Of a stretch of 64,000 bases of DNA, positions 1-11,890 are shown one piece after another (the first letter of the stretch is position 1; each line of letters starts with the position of its first letter). The stretch lies in NCBI RefSeq assembly GCF_028583425.1, contig NC_072796.1, forward strand, positions 87,286,464 to 87,350,463. The letters are read 5' to 3'. This DNA comes from Eublepharis macularius (Eukaryota > Chordata > Lepidosauria > Squamata > Eublepharidae). The notes beneath the pieces are model-generated. The model did not search any database, had not been told where the DNA came from, and saw only the letters and a program-made list of their open reading frames with translations. Made by a program: the position numbers and the translations under genes.

Positions 1-1363
1 GGTATCTGCAAAACTCTCCTCCAGCACCACGCTTTAAATGAATCCGTTCTCTTACTGTCAGCTTTCTTCATTGTCAAACTTTCACATCAATATATAGTTA
101 TGAATACCATAATCTCGATTAGTTTGAGCTTGGTCCCCAAAGAGATATCATTATCTTTAAGGATCTCTTCTAGTTCCCTCACAACTGCTCTTCCAGTCTC
201 ATTCTTCTTATGATTTCTTGGCTGCAATCTTCCTTTTGGTAGATGACTGAGCCAAGGAATAGAAAATATTGAACGATTTCAATTTCCTCATTGTCATCTT
301 TAAAATTGTGTAATTCCTCAGTAGTCATTACTTTTTTCCTCTTGATGTTCAGCTGTAATCAACCTTCGGTGCTTTAACCTTCATCAGCTGTCATTTCAAG
401 TCTTTCCTAGTTTCTGCCAGTAATGTGGCTTGAATTTCCCTTTGATTTCCCAGGTCTTGTGGAACAGATCTCTTTTTCTTCCTTTTTTGTTGTTTTCTAT
501 TTCTTTGCACTGGTTATTATAATAGATTTTTTTTGTCTCTGCATATAAGTGGCCAAAAAGCTGCATTTAGCATTCTGACTCTATTTCTCTCACTTTTTGC
601 TTTCGCTTCTTGTCTGTCTTTAGCAATTTTAAGAGTTTCCTCAGTCATCCATTTAAGCTTCTCCTTTCTTTTGGCTACAGTAATAGTCTTTGCACTTTGT
701 TCCTTAATAATGTCTCTGGTTTCAGTCCATAATTTTGCTGGTTCACGATCAATTAAACTTAGCATTGCAAATCTGTTTTTTACATGGCCTTTAAATTCTT
801 CAGGAATATTATTTAGATTGTATTTTGGCACTATGATTCTTTTAGTGTTTCTCTTTAGGTTTATTCTAATTTTCAATATTAGCAACTCATGATCTGTATC
901 ACAATCAGCTCTGGTCTAGTTTTAGCAGAGAGAATAGAGCTTCTCCATCTTCTGCTTTCAATTATGTAATCTGTTTGGTTCCTGAATTGGTCACCTGGTG
1001 ATTACCATGTATACAATTGTCTTTTTGGTTGCCTGAAGCATGTATTAGCAATGAGCAGGTTGTTGGTGTCACAAAATTCTATGAGTTGCTCTCCTGCTTC
1101 ATTTCATGATTCTAGTTCAAATTTTCCAACAATGTTTGATTTCTGCTTTGTCTCCTACTTTTGCGTTTCAGTCATCTATGATTATTAGCATATCCTGTTT
1201 AGGTGTATGATTAATTTCTTCTTGGACACTTGCATAAAAGTTTTTGATTTCTTCCTTCTCAGCATCTGTAGATGGGGCATAAACTTGAATGATGGTTATG
1301 TTAATAGGTCTTCCATGAAGTCTGATTGATATTAATCCGTCAGACTGCATTGTAACTCTTGAC
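1..1363 (-). pseudogene. BovB polyprotein, C-terminal half (broken)
   Basis: Minus-strand reading blocks at 517-885 (122 codons) and 1168-1350 (60 codons), plus fragments below 450, cover the end of the endonuclease, the basic linker and the tail of the reverse transcriptase. Recognisable stretches are VYAPSTDAEKEEIKNFY in the endonuclease, LWTETRDIIKEQSAKTI and QEAKAKSERNRVRMLNA in the linker. In a functional copy this protein nicks DNA and reverse-transcribes its own mRNA. Here the central RT palm is deleted, so no activity is possible. The plus-strand reading frame over the same bases is a shadow. Confidence 0.85.
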
Positions 1364-1971
1364 TAGACATGAGCACGAACAGCATTACGAATGGAAAAAA
1401 CCCATGAACAGCCCATTCGTCTGTTCATGAACAAGCCGTTCGTGAGGCCCCATTCTAAATGAACAAGTGGACATTGCAAGCCCCGTTCATTGCCTTCGTC
1501 AGCCGTTTGTCAAGTCAGACAATCTGGCACCTGCAATCAAGTCCCTTGGCAAAAGGAGGCAGGGACTAAACTCTATCTGAACGCCTTCTGGCTTTCCTTC
1601 TGGCTTTAACCCTTCAAAGTACTTCCAGCAGAGAGTCACATTTTTGCCACTGTGAAGAGAAAATGACACGGATCATGCCTTTCCCAGGGTGCAATCTCTC
1701 TGAAACTTGGGGGGTCTTCGGAGGACAGTGAGGACTATGTCCCCTGCAAATCTGTGGGGTGTTTAAAGGGCCCTGTCCCTTGCACGAGGCAGGAAAGGGC
1801 CTTTTAAACTATCAGCTGGCTGGTAGCAGGGGGGGAACAACAAACAATGAACTTGTTTGTGAACAGGGTCATGTTCATTACTGTTTGATGTTCGTTGTTC
1901 GTTGTTCATGGATGGCAATGAACAACTAACAGCTTGTTCAGGGTTTTCCCCCCCATTTGTGCCCATGTCTA
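1364..1971 (+). mobile_element. hAT-type non-autonomous DNA transposon (608 bp), same family as 43627-48675
   Basis: The element starts TAGACATGAGCAC and ends GTGCCCATGTCTA, an inverted terminal repeat with one mismatch in the first 13 bases. It is flanked by identical 8-bp direct repeats CTCTTGAC at 1356-1363 and 1972-1979, the target duplication length of hAT transposons. Subterminal DNA is full of short inverted copies of a GTTCGT/ACGAAC word. Bases near 1520-1620 match the left interior of the 5-kb element at 43780-43870 (spaced words such as CTGAACTCTATCTG-like and the TTCCCCTGGCAA-like word), so the orientation is called plus by that match. There is no transposase; the interior has only short spurious frames. 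It lies inside BovB and is younger than it. Confidence 0.9.
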
Positions 1972-2500
1972 CTCTTGACTACTTGTGCTATGTCTCGCCT
2001 CACTATTAAAGCAATACCATTTCTTTTGAGTTTGTTGTTTCCTGTAGTAAAACACATTTTGTGGTTTTCTAATTGAAAATGTCCTAAGTAGGTCCACATT
2101 CATTCACTCACACCCAGGATTGCATGGCTTCATACTTCTAACATTCCATGTCCCTATTTTGTGTGCTGCACAGTTTTGGACATTCCATTTGCATCTATTC
2201 ACATCCACAACTGGACATCCTTTTGGCTTTAATCCAGTCCTAGCATTAAGATTAGCGCTATTCTTACTTGTCCTCAGCACTTCCCCAGCAGCCACTTGAG
2301 TGCCATCTGACCTGGGGGGGGGGGTGTACTGTCTCCCAGTCCTATATCTTCTTTCATTTTGGATAGTCGCATCATAGATTTTCAAGATAAGAGATTTGCA
2401 GAAGTGGTTTATCATTGCCTTCTTTTGTGCAGTACTAACTAGGGTTAGATGAAGTGATACTGCTGTTGACTGTGAAAGATCCTCTGCCAGTGTCACCTTC
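1972..2500 (-). pseudogene. BovB polyprotein, N-terminal part with endonuclease start (broken)
   Basis: A 130-codon minus-strand block at 2104-2496 ends with the endonuclease opening motif KIGTWNVRSM. After a frameshift, the continuation down to 1980 (GIALIVRRDIAQVV in another frame) meets the hAT insertion, and the coding sequence resumes at 1350 on its other side. The upstream end of the element is placed near 2520 because similarity to BovB ceases there; this limit is approximate. Confidence 0.8.
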
Positions 2501-2572
2501 CCCTTCTACTTCAAAGTAGCTAGCCTTGAAGAAGATGGGCACTACATTTATATATTGCCATATATGCTTGGC

Positions 2573-2812
2573 AGAGCCAGTTTGGTGTAGTGGTTAAGAG
2601 TGTGGGACTCTAATCTGGAGAGATGGGTTTGATTCCCCACTCCTCCACTTGAAGCCAGCTGGGTGACCTTGGGCTAGTCAAAGTTCTCTGGAGCTCTCTC
2701 AGCCCCACCCACCTCACAGGGTGTTTTGTTGTGGGGATAATAATAGCATACTTTGTAAACTGCTCTGAGTGGGCATTAAGTTGTCCTGAAGGGCGGTATA
2801 TAAATTGAATGT
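2573..2812 (+). repeat. Sauria-type tRNA-derived SINE
   Basis: The head has an RNA polymerase III A box (TGGTGTAGTGG, 2583-2593) and B box (GGTTTGATTCC, 2626-2636) 32 bases apart, as in a tRNA. The body contains GTGACCTTGGGC-like and CCTCACAGGGTG words. The 3' end carries GGGCGGTATATAAAT, the tail shared with BovB-type LINEs whose machinery mobilises it. Two more close copies lie at 19894-20130 (plus) and 42668-42913 (minus). It is not a functional tRNA gene because it lacks the tRNA 3' half and fold. Confidence 0.88.
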
Positions 2813-3284
2813 TCAGGGGTCATTTCGTAGAAAAAGAGCTGGAGGAACTCATTAGCATAACACATTAGCATAACTCATTAGCATATGCCATGCCCCTTGC
2901 CATCACCAGAAGTGTGTCATTAGCATGACTGATTTGCATATGCCACACCCCCTGACATCACCTATCCTGGTCGTTTTGGACCCAATCCTGGCCATTCAGA
3001 GATGAAATTGGGCCCAAAATGGCAAAAAGGGCCTGAAAATGGCCGAAAAGGTGCCCCAAATGGTCAGGATTGGGCCACTGCTGAGTGGGAGAGTGATCCA
3101 CCACCCATCAGAGCCCTGATTTGGGCCATTTCGGCCCCAATTCAGGCTGAAACGGGCCCAAAATGGTGAGAGTCAGGTGGGCAGAGCCACCTGACATGTG
3201 ACCTCTTTGGGGAACTGCCGGAACTGCGTTCCTGTGCGTTCCCTCTCAAAATGAGCCTTGGTTATTATTATTATTATTGGGCAC
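2813..3284 (+). repeat. Unclassified dispersed repeat with (TTA)n-like tail
   Basis: It begins just after the SINE with GGGGTCATTTCGTAGAAA, has a cluster of CATTAGCATA words (2856-2935), and several palindromic GGGCCAAAATGG-like words (2975-3180). It ends TTCCCTCTCAAAATGAGCC followed by a TTA/ATT run at 3262-3284. Its last 60 bases recur in reverse orientation at 24341-24400, so it is dispersed. No coding potential or terminal inverted repeats are seen. It may be a SINE or a LINE-mobilised repeat; the class is not recognised. Confidence 0.55.
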
Positions 3285-5382
3285 TATGTAGATTGCTAAG
3301 CAAGAGCTTTTCCTGTATTGTTCCTAGTTAATCAAGGATCACAGAGGCAACATGATAATGCCACATCATTGCATCGCTTTACAGTGAGCTTTGGCCATTT
3401 GCTTATGCCAGAAAGTTGGATTAGAGAAAGAAAGTTGGAAGGAATATTCACATGCCTTACTCAGGTGTTTCTTTACTGAACAGAAAGGCAGGCATATAAA
3501 TATTTTAAATAAAATAAATAAACAGTACCACGTAGCACTCAGATTTGTCTACTATTTATTTTAAGTTCCAATTGGTTCCAGTTGCTATGTTCTGAGCACA
3601 AACGGAAAGCTACAATATGTAGAATAACCAATCCCAGACCAAAAGGCAGAGTGGTTCCTATCTAGGACATACTTCTATTCAGTTATCAGTTGGGCACCAG
3701 GAAGTTGGAGGCATTTTTACTACTGTTCATTTAACTCTGTTGTTTTTGCACCCCATTGTATGTGTGTGTGTATTTGTCTAGGAAATCCCTGGCAGCTTGG
3801 CTCAGGATCTCTCAGCCCTGCAAAGAGAAAGTATTTATGTTAAAAAAAACAGTCTAGATGTTTAAATATATATTTTATTGGTAGTTTTACATTTAAATTG
3901 CAAAAGATGTATTTTTTCAGTTTCAAAATTCTGTTTTATAAAACTTATGTGAGATAAATTCTTGTTACAATGTCTTAGGAACTTAGAACATTTTTGATAA
4001 ATGCACAGCCTTCTTGTGTCCCTTTAAGTTGCGTACCTCCACTTTATTTATTTACTTAGCAACAGATCCAGACAAGGAGGCCTTGATTTTCCTCTTTTGT
4101 TTTGCCATTGTGTAGATTTTTAGATATTGGCTACATCTGTTTCCTGTGAAGGAAGTTCACTGCTGTCTTTCTCCAGCAGGTGGAATACTTGCTTCTGTTT
4201 TCGGTGAGCCGGGAATCCTATTGCAGGGGATGAAAAAAGCAAAGAAAACAGCAAAGCTTTTATATAGCAAAGCTATTATAATGAAGTTAAGTTAAATCTT
4301 ATTTTTTAAAAAAAGCATGTTAGTTGACCAGATTCTGTGAGTCTAGAAAATGTAATGGAACCATGACAGATACAGGATTTGCACGTATGATTGAGGATGT
4401 TACATCTGGTTTTCTAATATGCTTTTCTCCTCCTGCCCCCCACCCCGCTTCATTGTCTACCTTGATCTACTTCCATGTTAAAATCTATCAGTGTCTATCA
4501 GTGTTAAAATCATTTAGGTAATAAAAAAATTGGAACATTTTAATGAGGTCTTTCATTAAAGGGGCCATTGAAGCAATCTTTAATTAACGTACATTGCAAA
4601 GTGCTTCCCTGAATAAATGTGTCTTACATAGTTTCTGAAATGTTTCCAGACTTTGCTGAGCCTCTGAGATAATAGAGCTGAAGAATGGTCATCATTTATT
4701 CCTTTCTATGTACCGGTATAGTTGGAATGCCATAGGTAAGGTAAGATACCACAAAGAGGCTGTTCGTGGCTGAATGTAAAGACAATAATGGAACATATGA
4801 GTAAGCTTGCAATTTTTTTATTCTGGCAGGACTCTAGTGATTTAAACATCTTCTGATAGGAAGAAATTCAACAGGTCTAACTTTTCCAAACATATGCAAA
4901 TCCTCACCTGCTGAATTTCAGTCAGGTATTGATCAGGTAGGAAGGACACATGAGATAGGAGCATGCATTTGATTTCACAAAGAGACACATATACTATACC
5001 CATGTGAACTGCACTGTAGACAACATGAAGAAGCAGTTTCTACAGATTAGTAGTTGTGGCTGATGAGGCTTCTACAGAATAGAGGTGTGGCATTTTGTGC
5101 TAGCAAACTGGTCTGAAGGTCATAGAACATTTTGGGGAGCCTTTTTGAGAGAAATGCCATTTTGAAAGAAAAAGCTTAAAACGCTCAGTGGAATACAATG
5201 TACAATTTCCATAAGGAAGCAGCTTTGTGTGTTTTCTTTTACACACAAGCAGACCCAACCCTTTCCTTTAATCTGTGATTTCCCACAAGTAAGACATTAC
5301 TTTGAATTGGGTAGCATCCATATACAACCACTGGAATTGCTGCATATGCAGTTTGTTTCACACAATTGTTTTCCTGGATTGA
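3285..5382. other. No gene seen; AT-rich DNA with one LINE-tail scrap
   Basis: About 2.1 kb of AT-rich sequence with short random frames only. At 3481-3523 a GGCAGGCATATAAATATT word followed by an AAATAAATAAA run resembles the 3' tail of a CR1/L2-type LINE. A short TG run lies near 3763. Nothing else was recognised. Confidence 0.6.
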
Positions 5383-6660
5383 TTGATTGATTCGATTCAT
5401 AGCCCGCCTGCCCTGCAAATGGGCTCAGGATGGGTTACAATAAAATGCTCAAGACAGTAAAACATATAAATAAAGTTAAAAACCAACCCCCCCCAACCAT
5501 AAATACATGCAAAACAGCATTTCGGATGGCGGCCCCCCTTTCCAATTCCCCAATCATTATGTAAACAAACAGAACAGAATAGAGCAAAAGGCGTGGGGTG
5601 GGGCCACAGTTTATAATAATCTGGTGACTGCACTTATAGGGGGCAGATGATTTCATTGCCCCCCTACTGGCTGGAGACCAGCAGGGAGGCTCCTAAGATG
5701 ATCAAAGACTGGCCTCAACAGTACATCTGGTGGAACATCTCTGTCTTACATGCCCTCTGAAAGGATATAAGATCTTGGCAGGCCCGGGTGTCCTCCAACA
5801 GAGAGTGCCACCAGGTTGGGGCCAGGACTGTAAATGCCCTGGACCTGGTCGAGGCTGCCTGCCTGTCGAAGATGGAAGAATGCAGACTGGGCAGTTGCTG
5901 TGACCTGGCCCTCCATCGATAAGGAGGAATCCAGTATCAGTCCAAGACTCCGGACTGATGAGACAGGCACTAATGGTACCCCATCAAAGGTTAGGAGCTG
6001 GATTCCCAAATCTGGCGTCCCACAGCCCAAGTACAGGACCTCCGTCTTTACTGGGTTCAACTTCAGCCAGTTCTGCTTTACTCATCCAGCTACAACCTCC
6101 AAAGCTTTTACTAGGACGTCAGGGGCAGAGTAAGGCTGGCTGCCCATCAACAGATACAACTGGGTATCATCCACATATTGGTGACAACCCAGTCTGAAAC
6201 TTCGCACCAACTGGGCAAGGGGGCATATGTACAGGTTGAATAACAAAGGGGAGTGTTTCGCCTCTTGTGGAATGCCACATACCAAAGGCTGGCGTGAGGA
6301 TAAGCTCTCCCCAAGCACCACCCTCTGTCCCTGACCGTGGAGAAAAGAGATGAGCCACTGCAAGGTGGTCCCTTGGATCCCCACCTCAGTGAGGTGGTGG
6401 GTTAATAGTTCATAGTCAACCATGTCAAATGCTGCTGAAAGGTCCAACAAAATCAGCAGTGCCAACCCGCCTTGGTCCAGATGTCTGTGAAGCTCATCCG
6501 TGAAGGCAGCCAGTACTGTCTTTGTCCCGTGTCCTGGGTGTAAACCAGACTGGAATGGGCCCAGGATGGAAGGATCTTTCAGGAAAATCTGCAGCTGTTC
6601 TGACACTGCCTGCTCAATCACCTTCCCCAGAAATGGGAGGTTCAAGACTGGTCAGTAATT
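5383..6660 (-). mobile_element. CR1/L2-type LINE, 5'-truncated
   Basis: A minus-strand non-LTR element ending at a (TTGA)n-like run at 5383-5397, with the 3' end word GCAAATGGGCTCAGGATGGG (plus-strand view) near 5416. The coding part lies at 5746-6645. The 3' untranslated part (5400-5740) contains no gene. The 5' side is truncated near 6660, the usual outcome of incomplete target-primed reverse transcription. CR1 and L2 share this RT type, so the clade is given loosely. Confidence 0.8.
5746..6645 (-). pseudogene. CR1/L2-type reverse transcriptase fragment
   Basis: The first block (6082-6645, 187 codons) carries RT motifs in order: FQSGLHPGHGTKT (motif 1/2 region), LLILLDLSAAFDMVD (motif A with its Asp), PLVCGIPQEAKHSPLLFNLY (motif B, where the family has PQGS; here the glycine and serine are lost), and HQYVDDTQLYL (motif C, YVDD catalytic pair present). 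After a frameshift near 6075 the second block (5746-6060) holds the thumb region (KTEVLYLGCG). The loss of the motif B residues and the frameshift mark it as inactive. The enzyme would have copied the LINE RNA at nicked target DNA. Confidence 0.85.
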
Positions 6661-6836
6661 GGACTATGACTGCAGACTAAGAGAAGCAGTGACTGTTCAA
6701 TATGTAAGAGAAACTGAGCCTCTGATTATAGGTCACCAACTCCAGACTGTTATGCATTGTTAGTCTTACCTGTGACTTCTGTACCAGGTGTCAGTCACTA
6801 TATTGTAAAAGGAGCCACTCTATGAGGCAGAACCTA

Positions 6837-6975
6837 AGGGAGGGTCTGTGACTCAGTGGCAGAAAGTCTCAGGTTTAATCCTCAGCCTTTTCAGCAAAAA
6901 GAATCAGATTGCAAGTGATGTGGATGTCCCTAAAACCTAGAGAGCCTACCGTCATCTCTGACTCACTATAGGCCA
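6837..6975 (+). repeat. Degraded tRNA-derived SINE (second family)
   Basis: The bases GGTCTGTGACTCAGTGG resemble the A-box head of a lizard tRNA-related SINE, and AGGTTTAATCC at about 6872 is a B-box-like word. The following ATCAGATTGCAAGTGATGTG word and AGAGAGCCTACC-like word fit the same family's body. About 20 bases between the boxes are missing. It is diverged, so the end points are approximate. Confidence 0.6.
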
Positions 6976-9420
6976 CTTCATGTATGCTGTTTTTCAAAAG
7001 ATTGGTTTTTTGATGCTGAGTCTGCAAACTATTTTTTTTTATAATTCTAGCTCTTAGTTAAATAGTATGTAACAGGGACCATAGGTGTTAATTACCAATC
7101 TCCTTCTCAACCTTTCTTGTTAAGAACACACTCTCCGAGTGAACACATCGTATGTCTTTTGAATATGTGACTTGGAGTTCCACGTGTAAACAGGTCGAAA
7201 GAATTACATTGATAGTATGTGTGATGAAAAGAATGTGATGGAACTGGTTGTTAATTATGCACAGCTGAAGCTGCACCTAAATCTAGGGCCTTTATTGATG
7301 TCGCCTACAAAAAACATGATGCCCAAATTAGCAGTGTTTCTTATGCACCGTTTCCAAGTGCAGGTGGAGAACTGGAGATGACTAGAACAGATGTCTGCTT
7401 AAAAATGAGAATCTTAATAATGATTTCTATTTTAAACTTGTCTTAATTGGATACATCTTTAGGAGGTTATATATATTGTTTAAGCAAAACGTTTTCTTTG
7501 TGAATATCAGCACATTTCACAATTATCACATGATGTAAATGACACATTAAGAGGGTTTATAAAGAAATGCTTAGCAAACATACTTAATATATGATTGAAA
7601 ACTGCCCAATAATTTGCTTAGCCTGGTAAGTTTAATTTAACTAGTTGATAATAGGGGCATGAATCTAGCACATTTTCATTGTATTTTTGTGTCTGGGGCT
7701 GTTGTTTTCTGATGTGGGATGGCTGGGTTGGACTCAAAATTTTAGGTTTTTTTCTCATTCTCATGATTTTTGTGGCCATTCTTTTCAGTGGAGAAGTGGA
7801 GGGGGAGGATTTGGAGGCTCTGGGGCAGCTGTTTTTGCACTCAGTGGCACCAACATCGCACTGATTCTAGCCCTCCCTCTGAATCATTGAATCACCACAT
7901 TTCCAGCACGCACAAAGAAGGGGGTCTGTGTTAGTGCACCCTGAAGTAGGTGAGTGTCAGCAGTGTATACTCATTGTTTCGCTGATAGCTAGGACAGGAA
8001 ACTGCGTGCAAACCTTTAGCGGTGGCTGAGCACCCAAGCAGGAGAAGAAAGCACCACAGGCTTGTGCTAGCCAGCAACATTTGGAAAAGAAATCTTACTT
8101 TATGTTTACTCTTTTCTTCTTGTACTGTGATAGCGGCAATAAAATGATTAATTACCTTTGTGTCCTGTCCTGTTGTCAAGGCCTCTTAAGAAGGCAGAAA
8201 AGTTCCTGTGTGTGGTTCTTGCAAGTGATGAGGCGCAACGTCCTATTAATTTGATGCGCAATGTTCCACGCCAAACAGAGGATACCTGTTCTCTCATTCT
8301 TGCCGTTCAGTACTCAGTTGCAGACTCATCAGCATGTCTGGGTCTCCCCCTAACTCCCCCAAACATACCTCCATGTTTTTCCCAACTTTTTTGTATACAT
8401 TAACTTCAAGTTAACCTTCAGTTGCATGATAGATGATCATTGATGGTCTTTTTTGGAAGGGGTATGCTGGAATCAATAGGGGAGGGTATAGCATGATGTC
8501 CCCCCCCCTTATTCTGTTCATGAATGTTTCCTTGGGGCCAATGAGGCGGCTGAGATCAAAAGACTGCTCAAGGCTCTCTCCTCATTGTTTTGTGTACTTT
8601 TTGCACCACCTTTCACACCCTGTGGCAACAACCTTTGAATTGGCCAGCCCCTTTGAGGCCAAGAAGGAATTTTTGTGTCTCTATCTGATCTTTTTTTACC
8701 TGCTTCATATTTGCTGTTGTGGGGTTGGATTTTTGCAACATGCCTGATCCTGAGGGGTTGGTGAGGCCCTAAGTGGGATTGGCTGGATTTGTGCCAGTGA
8801 GGTGCTTGTTGCTTAATTAGATGGGCAAGCACTCTGAGGCATCCAAGGATGGGGAAGGCACCCAAACCTGCCATTGGTAGCAGCACAGTCGCAAAGGACG
8901 GTTGTGCATCAGTGCTTGAACTTTTACACTGAGTGGTATAGGGGGGTGAGTTGATAGGCAATGTCTCATTGAACAAGTTAGGTTCAGGTAAGGAAAATCA
9001 GACATGGCCTTAGGCAAATGCAGTCAAACTCAAGGAGTAGCTTCTTAGGGAACCCACATGATGGGGAGGGAGAGTGAGTTTAATGTACAAACTTCCTGGT
9101 TTAGAATCCCAATTTGTAGGCAAGAAACAAACCTAAATTTATTATGGCATGCAAATTCAGACAAGCCAGTGAGCTTATGAAGCTTACCCACTGATTTCTA
9201 ATTATTATTATTATTTTTTAAAAAATGCTTTCTGGTTTTGTACTCAGATGGTCTGGTTTAGTCCATGTGAATGGCAAAAGGGTACTACTAGCCCATGTTG
9301 CATCTCCCATAATAAAATATGAATAGGCAAATGAGCTCCTGATAATACAACTGATGTTGCTGGGTCCCATGTGAGAAGATATGGTAACAGAGATGGGTTT
9401 GTTGCAGGGGCAAAGTATAA
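6976..9420. other. No gene or clear repeat seen
   Basis: About 2.4 kb of mixed-composition DNA. The longest frames (152 codons at 8518-8976 minus, 104 at 8433-8747 plus) overlap each other on opposite strands, show no domain and no codon structure, and are treated as chance frames. Homopolymer runs are scattered through it. Confidence 0.6.
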
Positions 9421-10229
9421 TTTGTGCTTTCTATAATGATCTCTTGCATTGTGTGGCCTTTATTGGGGGGAGATATTTCTCTCTCCTTTCATTTTTCTCT
9501 GCTTCTTGTGTCAGGGACAGCCAGCCCACAAGGCAGACTTAGGCAAAGGGGTGGAGGGCACCAGGGGCAGCAAGACATGACTTCAAGTGGTGCCCCTCAG
9601 ACCGCTGCTGCTGCTCAGGGACTTCTTACTCTGCATGCCTCCCCTGCCCCCACCCCCATGACAAGGACAGAGAGCAAGGGGCCACCAGCTGTGCCAGGAA
9701 CAAAGATTCACACAGAGCCTGGTTTTACCTTTAATGAAGAAATGAAGAAATATGAGTCTTTTATTTAAGGAACTCCACTTATGATGGGAAAGATTGGAAG
9801 CGGCATTCTAATCTAACTAAACTAAACTAGGATGGAGAAAAATACAGGAATGTGGTACTCCCGGCTGCTGCACAGTGGCTTGAGCCAGGGACTGTACTTT
9901 GCCACCTAGGAAGGAGAAGCAGGCAGAGATATCTCCCAGGCATATGAGGATATGGCTGGGGGGGGGGCGGAGACAGAGCCTTCAGAAGGCAGCTCCGCCC
10001 TCCTTGCTGGCAGTTGCTCTGCGTGCTCGGCCTGAGCAGAGCACATCTCAAGCTTTTTCAGCCGAGCTTCTCTGAGGCTCGTTTTACTAAAGGCCCTCAG
10101 GGCTAGGCAGCGGTAGCTGCCTTGGAGAAGCTGTGCTATTCCCCTGCTTGCTACCATCGGACTTCATGAGGAGAGCCAGGGCCCAGCGCCAGGCTCACTG
10201 GTTTGGCAGAGTCTTTTTTCTTATTTACA

Positions 10230-11070
10230 TTTGGGGCCTGTTGTCTGTCAGTCAGGAGGACTAAAGCAGGGTTATACCCAGCCCTTGAGGTCTCTGGCCT
10301 ACCTAGGCTCCTCTCCCCCTAACACTGTTTTACTTTGTTGGGAGAGAGTACTTACAGCAGTAGCAATAGGCTTTGCTGTAGGCCGCAGGGGTGAGTTGCA
10401 GCCATCTGAGGGGTGGATTAATTCATACTTTATTGCTATGGGCCTAGCAGGGTGGATGCTGGCAGCCCCCCTCCCCCCATCTAGGCTTTTCCCTCCCTCA
10501 CCATTTATACTTTCTTGGGAGGGAGTATTTCCAGCAGCAATAGCTCAGCCTAAGGCCTTCAGGCAGCAGGGGCCATTTTGCAGTTTATTCAGTTGGGTGC
10601 AGTCATTTGGAGAGTGACACCCAGTGACCTTCTTAGTTTCCTGGCAGTGCAGCCATGTTGTGAAGGCATCTACAACATGCACAGCTCCAAGAGCGGCCAT
10701 TTTGAGTGTGGCATTTGTGTGGCCTGATTTGCCTCCTGCTTACTGGCATTAGCAGTCATTTAAGTGGGGCTTGTGCAGTTACCTGCAGACTCATCCTTTC
10801 AGGATGATAAAGAGGCCAAAAGAAATATTGGGTTATCACTGTCTATCAGTCAGGAGGGCTGAAGCAGGGTTAGGCCCAGCCCCTGCAGGCCTCTAGCTTG
10901 TCTAGACCTCCCCCACCTCATTGTTCTACTTTGTCTGGAGAGAGTACTTACAGCAACAGCAGAGAAGGCTTGTTTGAGGTGTGGGGGGGGGAGGAGGCTT
11001 GCAGTCATCTGAATGGTGGATTGCCTCACATATTATTGCTACTGGTCAGCAAGGATCTATAGTCCCAGGG
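10230..11070 (+). repeat. Diverged direct repeats inside the unclassified element
   Basis: A unit containing CAGTCAGGAGGACTAAAGC, CCCAGCCC and GGGAGAGAGTACTTACAGCA-like words occurs at 10250-10450 and again at 10848-11045. A shorter degenerate copy at about 10480-10620 keeps GGGAGGGAGTATTTCCAGCA-like and GTCATTTGGAGAG-like words. The first two copies are about 600 bp apart and roughly four-fifths identical by eye. Confidence 0.65.
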
Positions 11071-11832
11071 TCATGGCTAGTTAACCACCTGCCCCCCTTC
11101 CCCTGCTCAATTTTGCAGTCTTTGTAGGTCTAAAGGTTTGTTTTTAGGTTTTGTCACTCACATCACTCATGCCACCTAAAGGCATGCTGTGTTGTTGCAT
11201 CTGCTGAAACCTGCAAAGCTGTCATGCAGAGCACAGAAGTCTAAGATGTGATCTGATCTTTCTACCAGATTCGCACAATTGACAGCCAGTAATGGATCCG
11301 GCCTAGGCTGCTGTAATCCAGTCATGCAGAGGTGAGAGTAGACCTGATTGACAAGATTATCATAAGTGATGGGCAGCAGCTGAGATGCGCTAGTCTATGG
11401 TTGCAGTGGATTGATGAAGTCAAGTCCATCTGGCAGAGGGGGACTGTCCAGCACCCCCGGCAGCAACAAGTCTGGCACACAGCCTCTTGTGAGGTGATGG
11501 GGGAAGATGACATGGATATGGCCGAAGGAGATTTGTAGTTGGAGCTTGTGCTGGTAACGGTAGAGTGCAACCACTGGTTAAGGAAATAATGGGGGCATTT
11601 GCTATGTTTTGCATGGGAAGTGTATCCGAGACCATAGGGTATGGGACTGTGGTGCAAATGTGCTGTCAGGTACCGAGTTTGTTGGGGTAAACTGGACTGG
11701 TCTCTGTAGTGGGGAGCCTGTGATCACTGAGGGCAGGCCCATGGGCCCTGGTTAGGGAATGTCTCACCATGCAGCCTTGCTAGTCAGGCCTGGTTACCTC
11801 GCTCCTGGCGCATTACGCCCAGTTACGCTTTT

Positions 11833-11890
11833 TAAACTCTTTCAGTGGGCAGTGAGTGTCCTGGAGGGCGGTATATAACTCAACTGTTAA
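11833..11890 (+). repeat. 3' tail of a Sauria-type SINE
   Basis: The words CAGTGGGCAGTGAG and GGAGGGCGGTATATAACTCAA match the last 55 bases of the SINEs at 2573 and 19894. The head with the Pol III boxes is missing, so this is a 5'-truncated copy inside the unclassified element. Confidence 0.65.

Larger units (their letters stand above)
1..2520 (-). mobile_element. BovB (RTE-clade) LINE, internally deleted, split by a hAT insertion
   Basis: A non-LTR retrotransposon on the minus strand, cut by the window edge at position 1. Reading leftward from 2500, the translation shows an endonuclease start (KIGTWNVRSM), a conserved endonuclease strand (INITIIQVYAPSTDAE), the endonuclease-RT linker rich in R and K, and finally the C-terminal part of the polyprotein (IHLKRGAGGEF). 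This order matches BovB. The reverse transcriptase core, with its YADD box, is absent: the linker at about 480-520 joins directly to the late RT region at about 360-450. A 608-bp hAT element at 1364-1971 interrupts the endonuclease. Several frameshifts and stops show an old dead copy. BovB is the partner of Sauria-type SINEs, three of which lie in this window. Confidence 0.88.

Noticed and set aside
2573..2650. A and B boxes of a possible tRNA gene (also at 19894, 42850 and 61188)
   Set aside because: The sequence lacks the complementary acceptor and T arms. SINE body and tail follow, so they are SINE heads.
8433..8976. Overlapping frames on both strands, 104 and 152 codons
   Set aside because: They lie antisense to each other and have no domain or codon pattern; considered chance.
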